Shown: positions 11,294-22,853, numbered from the stretch's first letter. The stretch is 64,000 nucleotides of DNA from Steinernema hermaphroditum (GCA_030435675.1 CM059622.1:10106001-10170000); one strand, 5' to 3'. Program-made: numbers and translations. The notes: generated by a model not told the origin, from the sequence alone.

Positions 11294-11382
11294 CACCGCC
11301 CTACACCAAAGGCGAACCACCGCTCCGATTGGTGTTTATGTACACATCAACAACAACCTAAGTCCAACAAAGCGGAGCCAAT

Positions 11383-12014
11383 TCATTTGCTCTCTTCGGC
11401 CTTCTCCTTCATCAACTTTTGGATGTATTCCGTGGCCGTGATGACACTAGTACGGTGGCTGGAGAAGCGCTCATCGGGCAGCTGGGCTGCATTCTGTTCC
11501 GGAGCGATCCACGTCGTCGGGTTCCACTGGCCTTGTACTGACTTGCACGATGCCGTCTGCCTGGACTCGAAGCGGACGATCGGAAGGCCACTGCGAGTCC
11601 GGAGGAGGTTCACGTACTGCCCCACGCGTTCAGCCGACAATCCGGAGGAGTTCATGTGGACCATGCGTCCGTTACCGTATTCTGCGCGGATAGTGGGAGT
11701 GCAGTTTCGACCCGGGACGACGTAGACGGCGACCGACGGATTCGTCTTGGAGAATTCGACCTGCAACTGAACGATGAAGCCTGCGTTGACATTATAAGTC
11801 TTACCAGATTATTTTCTATGAAGTTTCTGACGCCAACACTCGCTTCGCTTTGCTTGCAAAAGCGAATGGTTAGGCGATGGAGCTGGGGGATGAACCGGGA
11901 GATGCCATTCTGCATCGGGGCGCTGGGAAAATCAGACATGCGCCATCCGAAGTTCAGCGCCTTGGCGGCCGTATAGATGGGCTTCAAGCGGTCGACACGT
12001 ACTCGAGCAGGCAT
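11383..12014 (-). CDS. MRPL43: Mitochondrial ribosomal protein L43
   Basis: Large-subunit mitoribosome protein with an L51/S25/CI-B8 thioredoxin-like fold. Exons are 12014-11805 (70 codons) and 11766-11383, with a 38-nt intron; 197 aa. Family pieces seen are FIPQLHRLTIRFCKQSEAS, GVRNFIEN, NPSVAVYVVPGR, then RAEYGNGR and, near the end, VQGQWNP. The protein is longer than the human one at both ends; the N-terminal 38 residues are basic and may be the import presequence. A TTTCTAG acceptor lies eight bases before ATG. It converges with ARNT and diverges from RTF2. Confidence 0.94.
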
Positions 12015-12464
12015 AGTCTCTTCTAGAAACAGATGTTCTCTGTGATATCGCCACCAATACGAAATGTGCAAAAACGGGGAAAAAATCGAAAAAGTCATTA
12101 CGCGCAAGAAAAAATTTCACAGTTTTCTAAATATGTTGGCCGAAAGGAACCAATGAAAAGCTAAGATTCAGATTCAACATCTCTCGGAAACAAGAACGCA
12201 CTCGAGGCATCGTGGGATCCCTTGTTCGTTTCCGGAAAACATTTCACTTCGCGCTGTTAGAATCGGAATAAGAACTTTACGAGAACCTCGAGTGTCTCGC
12301 CACGACTGTTACTGTCTCGTCTCTCAGCGTCGCTTTATCGAAAGTGGTGCGTTGTCAGCGCTCTCTGTTGGCACCGGCGGTCGCTTCTTCCCAGCCCTGC
12401 AGATTCGTCCTTATGCGTTCGCTTCTTTCAGGAATTTCTTGGTCGATTTCGGGGCCTGGAAACC
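12015..12464. other. Divergent promoter region, MRPL43 and RTF2
   Basis: 450 bp between two start codons facing away from each other. A CTTTCAG acceptor at about 12425-12431 precedes RTF2. No other feature was seen. Confidence 0.5.
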
Positions 12465-13344
12465 ATGGGAGCCGATGGAGGAACGATTCCAAAACGATGC
12501 GAGTTGGTCAGGAATAAGAAGAAGGCCGAGAAGGTCGACAAGAACGTGACCAACGCTTCGAAATGGAGAATGTGTCAGTTGTCGCAGAGTCCCCTGCAGA
12601 AGCATATTATCGCCTGCAGATTCGGAAGGTAAGTCACTATTTTGGAGTCGGAGCTATATGTTGCTCACTAGATTATACAACAAGGAAGCCATTCTCGAAG
12701 GTCTTATCAACAAGACACTCAACCAGAACGAGCTCACTCGTCACATCAAGTCCCGCAAAGATTTCAAGGAACTCAAGCTGACGAAGAATCCCGCCTTCAA
12801 GGGCGATGGTGTCAACAGCGATGAGTCGTACGTGGACCATAATGAAACACCGTATGTGTGCCCAGTTACCGCCGTTGGAATGAATGGTACCAACGTCTTC
12901 ACCGTCAATTGGGAATGCGGTTGTGTAGTATCTGAAAAGGCAATCAAGGAAGTGCCGTCAGAAACCTGTCATGGATGTGGAGGCCCCTTTTCAAAAGGGA
13001 AGATCGTAGTACTTAACCCACCGGAAGAACTCCTGAAAAAATACGAAGCTGATCTTTTGGCCGAAAGAGCGGCGAAGAAAGCAGCCAAGGCTGCGAAAGC
13101 CAATGGAGCTGTAGAGGAAGTTGACTGTGCTGGCCCCAGCACAAAGAACGGCGAGGCTAGCTCCTCAAAGCAAGAAAAACCGACCGAAAAGACTGCTCCC
13201 AAGCGAAAAGCGGATCCAACGGTCAAGAGTGTTCAAGACGATCCCACGGCTTCGAAGGTGTTCAAATCGTTGTTTACATCATCTGATGCGGCGAAGAAGC
13301 GCCCTCAGGCACACTGGGTTACTTATAACCCCTTATTCAATTGA
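12465..13344 (+). CDS. RTF2: Replication termination factor 2 (RTF2 / RTFDC1)
   Basis: Replisome- and splicing-associated protein with degenerate RING-like zinc folds. Exons are 12465-12628 and 12672-13344, with a 43-nt intron; 278 aa. The N-terminus MGADGGTIPKRCELVRNKKK and the CQLSQSPLQKHIIACRFGR segment are family hallmarks, followed by LYNKEAILE. A second ring-like part has YVCPVTAVGMNG and ECGCVVSEKA, then CHGCGGPF. A long Lys/Ala-rich linker ends in KSLFTSSDAAKKRPQAHWVT, the conserved C-terminal motif. It is 136 bp upstream of DDOST on the same strand, so both may share one promoter. Confidence 0.97.
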
Positions 13345-13480
13345 TCTCCAAGTGTACATAAACTCGTGCATAAAATTTTGTTGATGAGCACTTCGATTCT
13401 CTGCGAAGGTCACATTTCCCCATTGCGTATTTTATCATTGTTGAGTTATTTCATTTGCGTACGGACATTTCAGGGTTCTT

Positions 13481-15037
13481 ATGCGGGCACTCGTGTGTAT
13501 TTTGGCGCTTTTGTGCGCAAGTTCAGCTCTCGGCGATCGCGTTCTTGTTCTCGTCGACAACGCCAAAGTACGCCAGACTCACTCCATTTACCTGAAGTCG
13601 CTCGAAGGTGAGCTATAGGAATTTTGTACGTGCTTTAAACCGATAAATTCAGATCGCGGGCACACCGTTACCGTAAAACTTGCTGACGATGCCACGCTCA
13701 ACTTGATCAAATACGGAGAATTTGTATACGAACACTTGATCGTTCTTGCTCCTTCTGTTGAGGGTAAGCTCTCGCATAATAGGCCGTACATAGTTTAACT
13801 TCTTTTAGAGTTCGGAGGAACAGTTAACGTGCCTGAAATCCTTAAGTTCATTGATGGCGGTGGAAACGTTCTTGTTGCCGGTGGTGACAACCTTGGAGAA
13901 GCTGTCCGCCTCTTGGCCATGGAAAATGGCTTTGAGTTCGATACCGACAAGAAAGTTATTGATCATCTGAACTACGATACCACTCTGGTATTTTATAGTT
14001 ATTTTAAAAAATCTCTATTACGATGAAATATTTAGGATGACGGAACTCATACCACCATTGTTGCTCCCGCTTCTCAGCTTACCTCTGCCCAAATGATCGT
14101 TGGTGACAAGAAGAAGTTGTCCCCTGTCCTGTTCAAGGGCGTTGCTCTGGTTGCTGATGAGTCCAACCGCCTGAAGCTCGAGATCTTGACCGCTGCTACC
14201 ACTGCCTACTCCGCTGATCCTAAAGCCAAGATTACCGAGTACCCTGGCGCTATCGGCCGTTCCGCCATCCTCATCGGAGCCCTCCAAGCCCGTAACAGCG
14301 CTCGTGTTGTCTTCACTGGATCTGTCGACATGTTCTCCGACAAGTTCTTCAACGCCAACGTCAACAAGGTCGGAAATGCTCAGAAGGCGACGAAGAGCGG
14401 AAATCAAGAACTGGTCACCGAATTGAGCAAATGGGTTCTGAAGGAGAAGGGAGTCCTGCGCGTCAAATCCGTCTCTCACCATCGCGTTGGAGAAGTTGAA
14501 CCTCCTCGCGAGTACACCATCATGGACAAAGTGGTATGTGACGGCCTAAGAAATCTAATGTAGATACTGTTCATTCAGGAGTACAAGATCGACATCGAAG
14601 AGTTCGCCAATGGCAAGTGGGTTCCCTTCCAAGGAGATGATGTGCAGATGGAGTTCGTTCGTATCGATCCCTTCGTCCGCCTTCAGTTGTATAACATCAG
14701 TAAGACGTTGCTAACTTTGAAGTTACCATCAAGAGCGTATTTAGATGGACTACAAAAGGCTATGTTCACCCTTCCCGACATCTATGGTGTTTTCAAGTTT
14801 GTTGTTGACTATCGCCGAGTTGGCTACACCCATCTCTACGACGTTCAACAAGTGTCGGTCCGGCCCCTCCAACACACCCAGTACGAACGCTTTATCCCTT
14901 CGGCTTACCCCTACTACGCATCGGCTTTCTCGATGATGGTCGGAGTGTTTATCTTCTCTTTCGTGTTCTTGCACCACGGAGACAAGTCGGCGCCAGGAAT
15001 TGCTGCTAGTGCCAAAAAGGCAGGAAAGAAGGACTGA
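13481..15037 (+). CDS. DDOST: Oligosaccharyltransferase 48-kDa subunit (OST48/WBP1)
   Basis: Subunit of the ER complex that transfers glycans to asparagines. Exons are 13481-13607, 13653-13763, 13809-13987, 14036-14533, 14579-14699 and 14745-15037, with introns of 44-48 nt; 442 aa. A clear signal peptide ([17 protein letters not shown]) is cleaved before DRVLVLVDN. The lumenal part carries [36 protein letters not shown] and RRVGYTHLY. Near the C-terminus, [20 protein letters not shown] leads into one membrane span ([13 protein letters not shown]) and a short Lys-rich cytosolic tail ending KKAGKKD, an ER-retention type. ATTTCAG lies seven bases before ATG, consistent with a trans-spliced downstream operon gene. 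Confidence 0.97.
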
Positions 15038-15272
15038 TTTTGACGCACTTCCAGTGATTTCATCCTAAGTTATTGTGTTTGCTTAATTTATTGTTGTCTT
15101 AAGGCTGTTTAATAATAGTGACGATGTTTAGCTCTGACGCTACAGTATCTGTATACCGAGATATATGGTTTAAGTGACGGTAGGATATTGACAAATACTC
15201 GGGAGGGTTATCACAATCTCTCATAGCCGTAAATAGTACACCGTTTTCGATCGCTATGGCTTCTCTCTCCTC

Positions 15273-16901
15273 TCATGGCTCCTCGAGGCGCACTGCAGGA
15301 GGCTCCGAGGACTTCCCGGCGCCCGTGTTCTTGTGGTGCGACTTGAGGTGTACCCGCACGTTGTCCTTTCGGGACATGTTCCGTCCGCAGATTGGACAGG
15401 AGTGTTTCTTCTCGCCGGTGTGGACCGTCTGGTGGCGCCGGAGGGTCGACGAGTCGGAGAAGGTTCGCTTGCAAACGGTGCACTGAACGAAAGCGCGTGG
15501 ATCGTGGCGACGGCCTCCTACTTACCACAAAGGGGTTCTCCCCGGAGTGCACGCGAATGTGCGACTTCAAGTAGTTCTTGCGTCCTTTCTTGCCGCAGAA
15601 CTTGCACACGTAGATCCGATTTGTGTGGACCTTCACGTGGCTCAGGAGGTCGTTCGACGACTTCGGCAGCTCCTCGGGACAGGCGCGGCACTGGCGCTTC
15701 TCTGAAACCAGCTGTAAGCGGAGACCTCTCTGGGCTACCGTACCGTCGTCCACGTGCTCCCGGATGAAGTGCTGCGTCATCTGGTCGCTGTCGGGGAGGG
15801 AGACCTTCTCGGGGCAGAGGGAACAGAAGAGGTAGGTGGCGATTCCCAGCAGGAGGTCGTTGTTGGAGGGCTTCGGGGAGAGCGTGGGGGCGGGCGTCGG
15901 CGACTTCCCGTCGGCGTCAACGGCCTCGTCATCATCCTCTGAAAGTCCCTTTGCGACGAGGGGACACTTCTCGAAGGTACCGTTTCCCTCGATCTCGACG
16001 AGGTCGTCGTCTTCGGCGGTCGGCGACGCCTTAGAGTGAGAACAAGAGTCGTCTTCGCACTTCGGGAGGATGCACGTCGCGTCCTCGCAGTCCAGGATCT
16101 GGGCGACTTCGTGCTTCTCCACTGGCCTCTGGGAGAACACCGTCTCGCACAGGCGACGCCGGTGGTCGAGCTCCTTCTCCTGCCAGGCACACAGTCGTTC
16201 CTTCTGGAAGGGTCCCTTTCTGCAGAGTGGCCTAGGAGAGTAGTTACCTGCTCAAGAGCAGTTTTCAAACATTTCACGTCGTTCTCCAAGCCGATGATCT
16301 TCAGCCTCGTGGCGCTCCGTTCTTCCTTAAGGCGCCCCCTATGAGACACACGCTTTTATCTTCCATTTACCTTCATTTCACTAACGGCGTCAAGAAGGTG
16401 TGCTTTGAACTGGGCGTCGCTGGCGAGGCGCATCATGAGGTGGACCGCCGTCGGGATATTTGCTTTGGGCGCACTCGCGAGGTCGACGTAGAAGCTGAGG
16501 CCGCCGAATTCCGCGTCGTGCATCAAAGTGATGCCACAGCTGGAGGGGCGGGCTGAGGAGGAAAGAAGGAGTGACTCACCATCCGGGATTATCCGCAGGG
16601 AGGGAACTTCCTTCGACGAGCTGCCGGAGAACCATCGGGAAGGCACTGCCCCACTGCTTGACCACCTCGTCCTTCCACGGCGACAAGGTCACCGTGAACA
16701 GCTTCGACAGATCGTTACGGTAGGACAGCCACACTCGGTAACAGGGCTGGAATACTTGCAAGTTTACGGTACGGCGAGACACGAACGCACCACGTTGGCG
16801 CCATTTTCGGAGACGACGACGGTTTCGAAGCGGAAGACGATCTCCACCCGGGTGAGCCCGAGCTGTGCGACTGTGGAGTTACTCCAGAAGCTCTGCTCCA
16901 T
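15273..16901 (-). CDS. C2H2 zinc-finger protein with an N-terminal globular head and coiled coil
   Basis: Seven exons (16901-16791, 16746-16580, 16539-16371, 16325-16248, 16203-15744, 15701-15526, 15482-15273) join in phase with introns of 40-45 nt to give 456 aa. Residues 1-145 form a beta-rich region (VEIVFRFETVVV, CYRVWLSYRNDL, GGLSFYVDLAS, AVHLMMRLASD). Next comes a heptad-like helix (about 140-195: EERSATRLKIIGLENDVKCL). This head-plus-coil layout recalls the XRCC4/XLF/SAS-6 superfamily, but that is an inference. An acidic Pro/Ser linker follows, then five C2H2 fingers from about residue 302 to 440: two divergent, then three standard, with TGEKKHSCPICG between the last two. A TTTTCAG lies 13 nt before ATG. 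Likely nuclear; the target is unknown. Confidence 0.88.
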
Positions 16902-17460
16902 TACATGAATCGATCTGAAAAGGCGACAGAGAACGGCGTTATCGGGTCAGGACAGGCGACATCTTATCAATGATAGCTCGCGGCGCGCAGCAGTTGCCAG
17001 GAACAAGTTGTTCCCGGCGCCCTCCGCCGTAAACACTCTTTCCTGTTCTTCGAAGCTCGACGGCCTTCAGAGGTCAGTCGTCAGATTCTGGAAGACGATT
17101 CCGACAACCGAACGTGAGAAGTATACGAATGGTTTCCGCGCCGAGATTGCCGCGGGCGCCGCCTCCTGGCGACGTCATCGGCCGTCATCCCAGGCAGGTC
17201 AAAGTACCGTCTTCTTCCCCTCGCTCCCTGTCTTTCCGTTTGACGCGCCGCGCCGACTTTCAGTTGTTGAAGTCGCTTCGGGCTGTGGTGGGGACACGAT
17301 TCTCGCTGATCGCGTCACCGCCCTCCTGTTGCCCCTTGAGCGTTTTTGAAGCTCTTGTGCCGTCTTCTCGTGCTATTCATTCTCACTTATTTCGTCAGAC
17401 TGATCGCACCTACTTGGGAAGGCGCCGTTCGAAGAGGCCTATCGTCATCATAACAGGAAG
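16902..17460. other. Divergent promoter region, zinc-finger gene and PRELID gene
   Basis: 559 bp, GC-rich, between two outward-facing start codons. Open frames inside are short and not protein-like. ATAACAG lies four bases before the PRELID ATG. Confidence 0.5.
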
Positions 17461-18571
17461 ATGCGCGTCTACTCGTCAGAATACGTTTTTGAGTAAGTTC
17501 TCTATTATCTTTTTCTTAAGCTTTCTGCTTCATAACCCGAATGGCATCATTCTGCGATTTCTGCTTTATTTTTGTGTACTTTAGTCGGCTTGTTGTATTC
17601 GTGTATTTCAGCGCTCCTTGGGAAGAAGTGGTAAAGGCAGCCTGGAAGAAATACCCGAACCCCATGAACCAGGCCGTTTCATCCATCGACGTCCTCAACC
17701 ACGAAATCACCAAACAGGGATCTTTGATATCTGAGCGCATTCTGGAATCTGAATTTCACGTTCCATCGTGGGTCACGAAGCTCACCGGATTTGCCGGAAC
17801 ACAGTACTCCCACGAGACCTCTGAAATCCACCCTGAACAGCAAATCATGAGCCTGTACACGAGAAACGTAAGATTCGCTTTCGTGTGGCCCGATTTCATC
17901 GCCCCTGTTTTAGCTGAACTGCATCCATTTCCTTCGCGTGGACGAGAAAATGAGTTATCAGCCTCATCCCACCGATATGAACAAGTAAGTCGACCGTCGG
18001 AATTTGATGCCGAAACTGACCCTTCGGTTTAGAACGGTGCTTCGTCAGGAAGCGAGTGTGCAGGTTCGAACTCCGGCGTTCAGTGACTACTGTGAGAAGG
18101 CTTTTCTAAGCGTTTACCAGGCGAACGCTGAAAAGGTGGGTAGTTTCTCCACGTTACCCCGAACAGAAATTTCCCACACGGGAGGGGACGATAACGCTAC
18201 CTTGATCTTTGGAAACTGCATAACCGGTTTTGTTCCTTCGCATATTCAGTGCGGCTGACGGTATGCGATAAGGAAGAATGTAGAAAGTCGTAAAAAGTTG
18301 TTGCAAGGCGGAATCGTAGGTGCATTAAGTATCTTCGATCAACACAGAGTTCTTTTTTATGAACGTTCTTTGGTTAGGGACACATTCATTGATGCATCTT
18401 CCGTGCAGATGATCTAAATCGTGATTGCAGGGTCGCAAAGGACTCGAGTGGGTGATCGATAAGTTGAAGAAGGAGTACAACGAAGTGTCGACCAGAGTGA
18501 CGAACGAAGTGAGCGAAATCTCCGATAAGATCAAGCACGCCTTGGGAACGAGTACTGATGACAGCAAATAA
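17461..18571 (+). CDS. PRELI/MSF1-domain lipid transfer protein (PRELID3/Slowmo type)
   Basis: Members carry phosphatidic acid or phosphatidylserine across the mitochondrial intermembrane space with a small TRIAP1-like partner. Exons are 17461-17492, 17612-17867, 17914-17984, 18033-18135 and 18431-18571; introns are 119, 46, 48 and 295 nt; 200 aa. The start MRVYSSEYVFDAPWEEVVKA and KKYPNPMNQAVSSIDVL are the family signature; FLRVDEKMSYQPHP, TVLRQEASVQV and GRKGLEWVIDKLKKE follow the same order as PRELID3. The C-terminal tail is a charged helix. Subtype assignment (PRELID3 over PRELID1/2) rests on the KYPNPMN and GRKGLEWVI wording only. Confidence 0.94.
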
Positions 18572-19816
18572 TCGCTGTAGTGTTCTGTTCGGTCCAGCTT
18601 TATCTGCCTTCGTTGTCCCTTCTACGGGTTCCCCTTTTCTCAGTTCCTTTCGTTAGAGTTTGTGTTGTATCTCATCATCGCTCACGTGATGCGAGTGCTC
18701 CGGCAAATGATACGTTCTATGCCCTAATTTCTCATTGTCTTCAGATTCTATCCTTGATGTTCTGGTAGTTGAAACGTTCATATCAGATGAGATATAGCAA
18801 TAGGTTGTATTCTTTGTTGAATAAAGTTGAGTTTTTTTCGTTGTGCTGCGTGGGTGTGTCTGGGTGACATGCGAAGATGATGATGCATTGATATTGTCAG
18901 CTGAGAAAAGCTCATGGGGGTGATCATGTGATCATGATGTAACGATGAGTCGGTGCGCACTTTCGGGTGGTCGGCTGATGTCATTTTCGGAATTTTTGTT
19001 GACAAACAGAACGAGACGCGCCCGGAGGACAGCTGGTTGATGAGGCAGTTGCGAGTGCGTCGAGAAGAGACTGGTTCGGTGACGACAGACGGAGGGCAAT
19101 TTGTGCAAACAAAGCGGAGATCTGCAATTCACACAATGCTGTATTGGAGAAATGGCGCGGGAGTCGCCAAGGGAGAGAGCGGCAGACGAACAGAGACGGT
19201 GGATCGTACTGACGCAAAGAAACAGTTCTTTTTTAGAGGGTTTATATGATCGACATGAGGTCCACCCACTTGGTGGGTCGGGTTTGTGCTTAGGTGTTGT
19301 CGATATGCGTCCTCGCCCCTCTGCGCGTAGATGGCCTTCATTGTTAGTCGCCCGTAAGTTACTCGCGGTTTACTAATGATGCTTGAGACCCGCCAGGAGA
19401 AGGCGACGGTCGGTTGGCCGTGGCTCTTACTTTTTAGAGGGTGTAGGAAATGTACGGAATTCCGCTTCTGTTTCCGCAAAACGGAAATTTCCGTTCAGCA
19501 ATTTCCGTTTTGTTCGACCGAAAAATTCAGTTTCCGTTTTGCAAAATTTTTATTTCCGCACATCCCTGGTGTCGTTGTGTTTGCTTTTTTCTATCTCATG
19601 CCCTATTGAAGAAGTTCATAATAATTTTTATTATAAGTTAATATTTCATCTGTGCTTTCTGAAAATATACATATTTTTACAACTCCAAGCACCATCTGGA
19701 CATCGACTGAGAAAGTTAGTTTAGTGTGGAGTTTTTAGAAACGACATCCACCGGGAAGTGAAAACAACGAATATGAACAGATAACAAAAGGGCTCAAAGG
19801 GCAGGATAATGGGCTG
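18572..19816. other. Convergent intergenic region between PRELID and GOPC
   Basis: Contains AATAAA for the PRELID gene at 18820-18825 and, on the minus strand, AATAAA at 19632-19627 for GOPC. A TTTCCG-rich low-complexity patch lies at about 19450-19570. No coding exon was found. Confidence 0.6.
19450..19570. repeat. Low-complexity TTTCCGTTTT / AAAACGGAAA patch with short inverted words
   Basis: Repeated short words CAAAACGGAAAT and ATTTCCGTTTTG occur in both orientations, giving several overlapping perfect 12-bp inverted repeats. The patch could form a stem-loop in single-stranded form. It lies in the convergent 3' region between two genes. Confidence 0.6.
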
Positions 19817-21836
19817 CTATTCCCCTCCGAATTTCAGGACGGGGCGAGTTGCTTTGGCGTTCTTCGAGGAAGCGTCACTGGACGTGGACATCTTGTCACT
19901 TCCGTGGGGAGAGGCTGACGAACAAGAAGCCATGATTTCGTTTTCAAATGGGTCATAGAGGTTGAAGCTAAAAATTTGCACTGGTTATGAATTCGTGTGA
20001 CGAGAAGCTTACGTTGATCCGTTTTGAGTTTCCACAATTACATCGGCTTCGTCGTCGCTATCAGTTTCTGGGGTCACATAAACGACTTCGAGGTTCAATT
20101 CATTATTTTCAACCATCTAAAGAATACATTATTACAGTTGTCCTAACGGTACTTGCCTCTTTCGTCAATACTTCAACGGCCTCGGCATGCTTCGCTTCGC
20201 GAAGATTTATGTCGTTTACTGAAAGGATTGCATCCCCTACGAAGAGATTGCCGCAACGATCAGCCGGTTGACCAGGGTGGATTTCCGAAATAAGTACAGG
20301 AACGCCGTGTTCTTTTCCACCCGTAATTGAAATTCCGAGACCCTCATGAGGTTCTTTTACAAGCTTCACTTTCCGAATCATCCCAACCCCCTTTTGCCTT
20401 CTCAGGAGATCCAATGTAGCGTCGTCCTTCGGAGGAGAAGTGAGGTTTCGAGATCTGCCACGGCCTCGGCACGCACGGATGACAGTTTTGTGACGATGTA
20501 GATGGATTTCGGCTTCCAGCTGATTCCACAAACGATCGTGTTCGGCTCCCCGCATGTCCCGTCCAAGCAGCTGGATTTGTTGAATACGTCCTGCCAGTTC
20601 CTTGTCGAGGTACTTTGCCGCCAACCGCGCTCCGTAAACTTCATTTTGCATCGAAAGAACCACACTTCGCAACTTGTCGTTTTCCTTCGAAAAAACATCC
20701 AGTTCTGCCTGAAGTTTCTCGGGAGGGAGGATTTCTGCACGGAACTTAGCAATTTCTTGCTCCTGAACAAATCGAGACATCATGCGATTCGGCGCATTTA
20801 AAATCACACCAGTTTCTTCTTGATCATGTCAGACTCGTGAGGAGCTGTTTTCGAGTGCAGCTGACATTGCAGACTGTGAACCTGAAGCATGAGTTGCTGA
20901 GATTCGCGTTCCATCGTCGCTTGCATAGCTTGAGCAGTACATAGTCCATCACGCAGCACGGTGATCTCCTTCTGAAACAGACCGCATTTATTTATTGCGA
21001 CTAAAGGACTCCAAAGCATGCGGGAAGAGAATTGAATTAAAGGGTGTGCGTTGCCGTAATTATTCCGAATAAAGCAAAGCAAATGAAAGCGGAAGTGGAT
21101 TGGGGGCTCAAGGGCTACTTGATGAATGCGTTTGGACAGATGCGTGCAGCAAGCACTGACGAGGTTAAAAGCGAGCGAATGATTCACTCCGCCGTCGATA
21201 ATCAAATTTGGGAAGCGAGAGACACCGTTTCCAAAGCGAGATGCCTTCTTTCTGTAGAAACAGGATAGAAATGACAACTGAGAAAAAAGTGGGAAAACGT
21301 CAGATAAATAGCAAATCTATTGAAGGAAAATATAAAAATATGAAGAAGAGTTGGCTTACCTCGCAACGCAGATTGTTCTGGAAGATTGTCTGCGCCTTGT
21401 GGACGAGTTGAGCAAAGCATGCACTGAGCGCAGTCATCTTTTGGCGACTTTCGTATGTAATATCAGCCTGAAAATGCGCATAAATCGGCGAGAATATTGG
21501 CATTACCTGATCAGAGTCGATTTCGCCGAGAAGAAGATCAAGATCGACGAAGGCCTTATCGAAGTCCTTCTCGAGCGCATCGAGCCACACCATAGAGGCC
21601 GAGTTCGCGATTGGTTGCGCCGTAGTCGTAGAGGCGCTTGACGACGCCGACGAAGCCGAGGTCGAGGTCGTAGAGGTGGTCGAGGGGGCGGCGGAGGGCG
21701 TCCGCATCCCAGCGAAGCCGTTCGCGGCAGTCATTCTGAAAAGCGAACGCAGGAATCCGCCGGGCTGCGGCTGCTGCTCCTCGGCGGGGACAGGTTTCAC
21801 AATCGGCAGAGGCACTTCGCACTCCTTGGAGGACAT
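19817..21836 (-). CDS. GOPC: Golgi-associated PDZ and coiled-coil protein (GOPC/PIST/CAL)
   Basis: Golgi peripheral protein that sorts membrane cargo by its PDZ domain. Exons are 21836-21507, 21467-21360, 20971-20810, 20762-20157, 20116-20013 and 19967-19817; introns are 39, 388, 47, 40 and 45 nt; 486 aa. After a Ser/Thr-rich N-terminus come [20 protein letters not shown] and [20 protein letters not shown], then two coiled coils (including [20 protein letters not shown]). The PDZ domain begins at [20 protein letters not shown], its carboxylate-binding loop being GLGISITGG. The fourth intron starts with GC (AG|GCAAGT), a rare but well-formed GC-AG intron; a GT alternative would leave only 31 nt. 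The tail is Asp/Glu- and Ser-rich. Confidence 0.96.
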
Positions 21837-22853
21837 CGTTTGGAATCACACTCGCGCCACTGGGAAACCGCTGCAAATGGACGCCCTGGCGCTGCACCGC
21901 TATTTAAACCACAGGACTGCTTCTGTCTAGACAGGAGACCGTGTCTCAGTCTCTTGGAAACGTCGACCTTTTGGCGTCGCGGACCGCGGATGTTTTCTTT
22001 TTGCGTACGTGGCCAGAAGCGGCGCAAGTGGATGACTCCGTGGGGAATCACCACCCCGAAACTCATCTCCTCTCGATCTCGGCGTCAACAATCCCGAAGA
22101 CGGCATCGCTTTTCGCCGATCAATCGTCTTCCAGAAGCCCTAACGGTTCTAGCCCAATTTTACCGAACCAACGGATAAACACAAGGGGAGTGGCGGCAGT
22201 AGGGGTCACCGGTCGGTTGAGCCTCGTGTACTCGTAAAGTTGGCGAAGAAGCGCGCCTGGAGTGGTCGACCTCTCCCCGGGGGCCGTTTGACAATCGGAA
22301 GAAGCACCAAAAAGCGCATGCAAATTATCGAGTGCGCGTCTCCGCGTGCTCAGGGCGAAATAAATCAAAGAAAACAGCGCGCCGAGGAATCCGACCGTCC
22401 CTTGGGGCCTATCGCCGGCCGCTGCCAAGACTGACACCCGTCGTCTTCGGCGGCTCCGTGCAGGATTACTGTCATCCCCCATTTGTACTCGACCCCTGGG
22501 TACAGTACCCCGGACGCGCTTTGTTTTCGCAACACCTCGAATTGGATTAGACCGATGTCCCAAAAACACTCTCCATTCGCTCATTATGCAACTGGTGCTC
22601 GACGCGAGGGGCGAGTAGTTACTCAGTTACAGTAACCAGTGCGGGCACAAGTGAACTCGGAAAAGACAACTTGTCCCGACCCTTCCTTCCAGAATAGTGA
22701 TTAAAGCGTTTGGACAGGCTACCATATTCCTAAGCGGATCTCTCTCCGACGAGTCTCTCATTAATACAAGAATGACGTAGTTCTTTAAAGAAGTCGACAC
22801 CGCAAGAACTACAGTATTCGGTGATGCTCGTCATCGGATCGGGTTGAGCTAAC
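21837..22853. other. Upstream region of GOPC
   Basis: About 1 kb with the GOPC promoter. It contains one unassigned minus-strand ORF (22120-22584), listed separately. Otherwise nothing recognised. Confidence 0.45.
22120..22584 (-). CDS. Hypothetical ORF, 154 codons
   Basis: Single-exon ATG-to-TGA frame. It has a basic N-terminal half (RSRRRRRVS), one hydrophobic stretch (FLGALFSLIYFALS) and no motif I know. Splice signals and homologs were not found, and the region is GC-rich, so an open frame of this size may be chance. Confidence 0.18.
   Translation of the reverse strand: MSEWRVFLGHRSNPIRGVAKTKRVRGTVPRGRVQMGDDSNPARSRRRRRVSVLAAAGDRPQGTVGFLGALFSLIYFALSTRRRALDNLHALFGASSDCQTAPGERSTTPGALLRQLYEYTRLNRPVTPTAATPLVFIRWFGKIGLEPLGLLEDD

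Noticed and set aside
16540..16566. 27-nt intron in the zinc-finger gene (alternative acceptor CCTCCTCAG)
   Set aside because: Too short for splicing; the 40-nt version using the next AG fits the frame of the preceding exon and local intron size.
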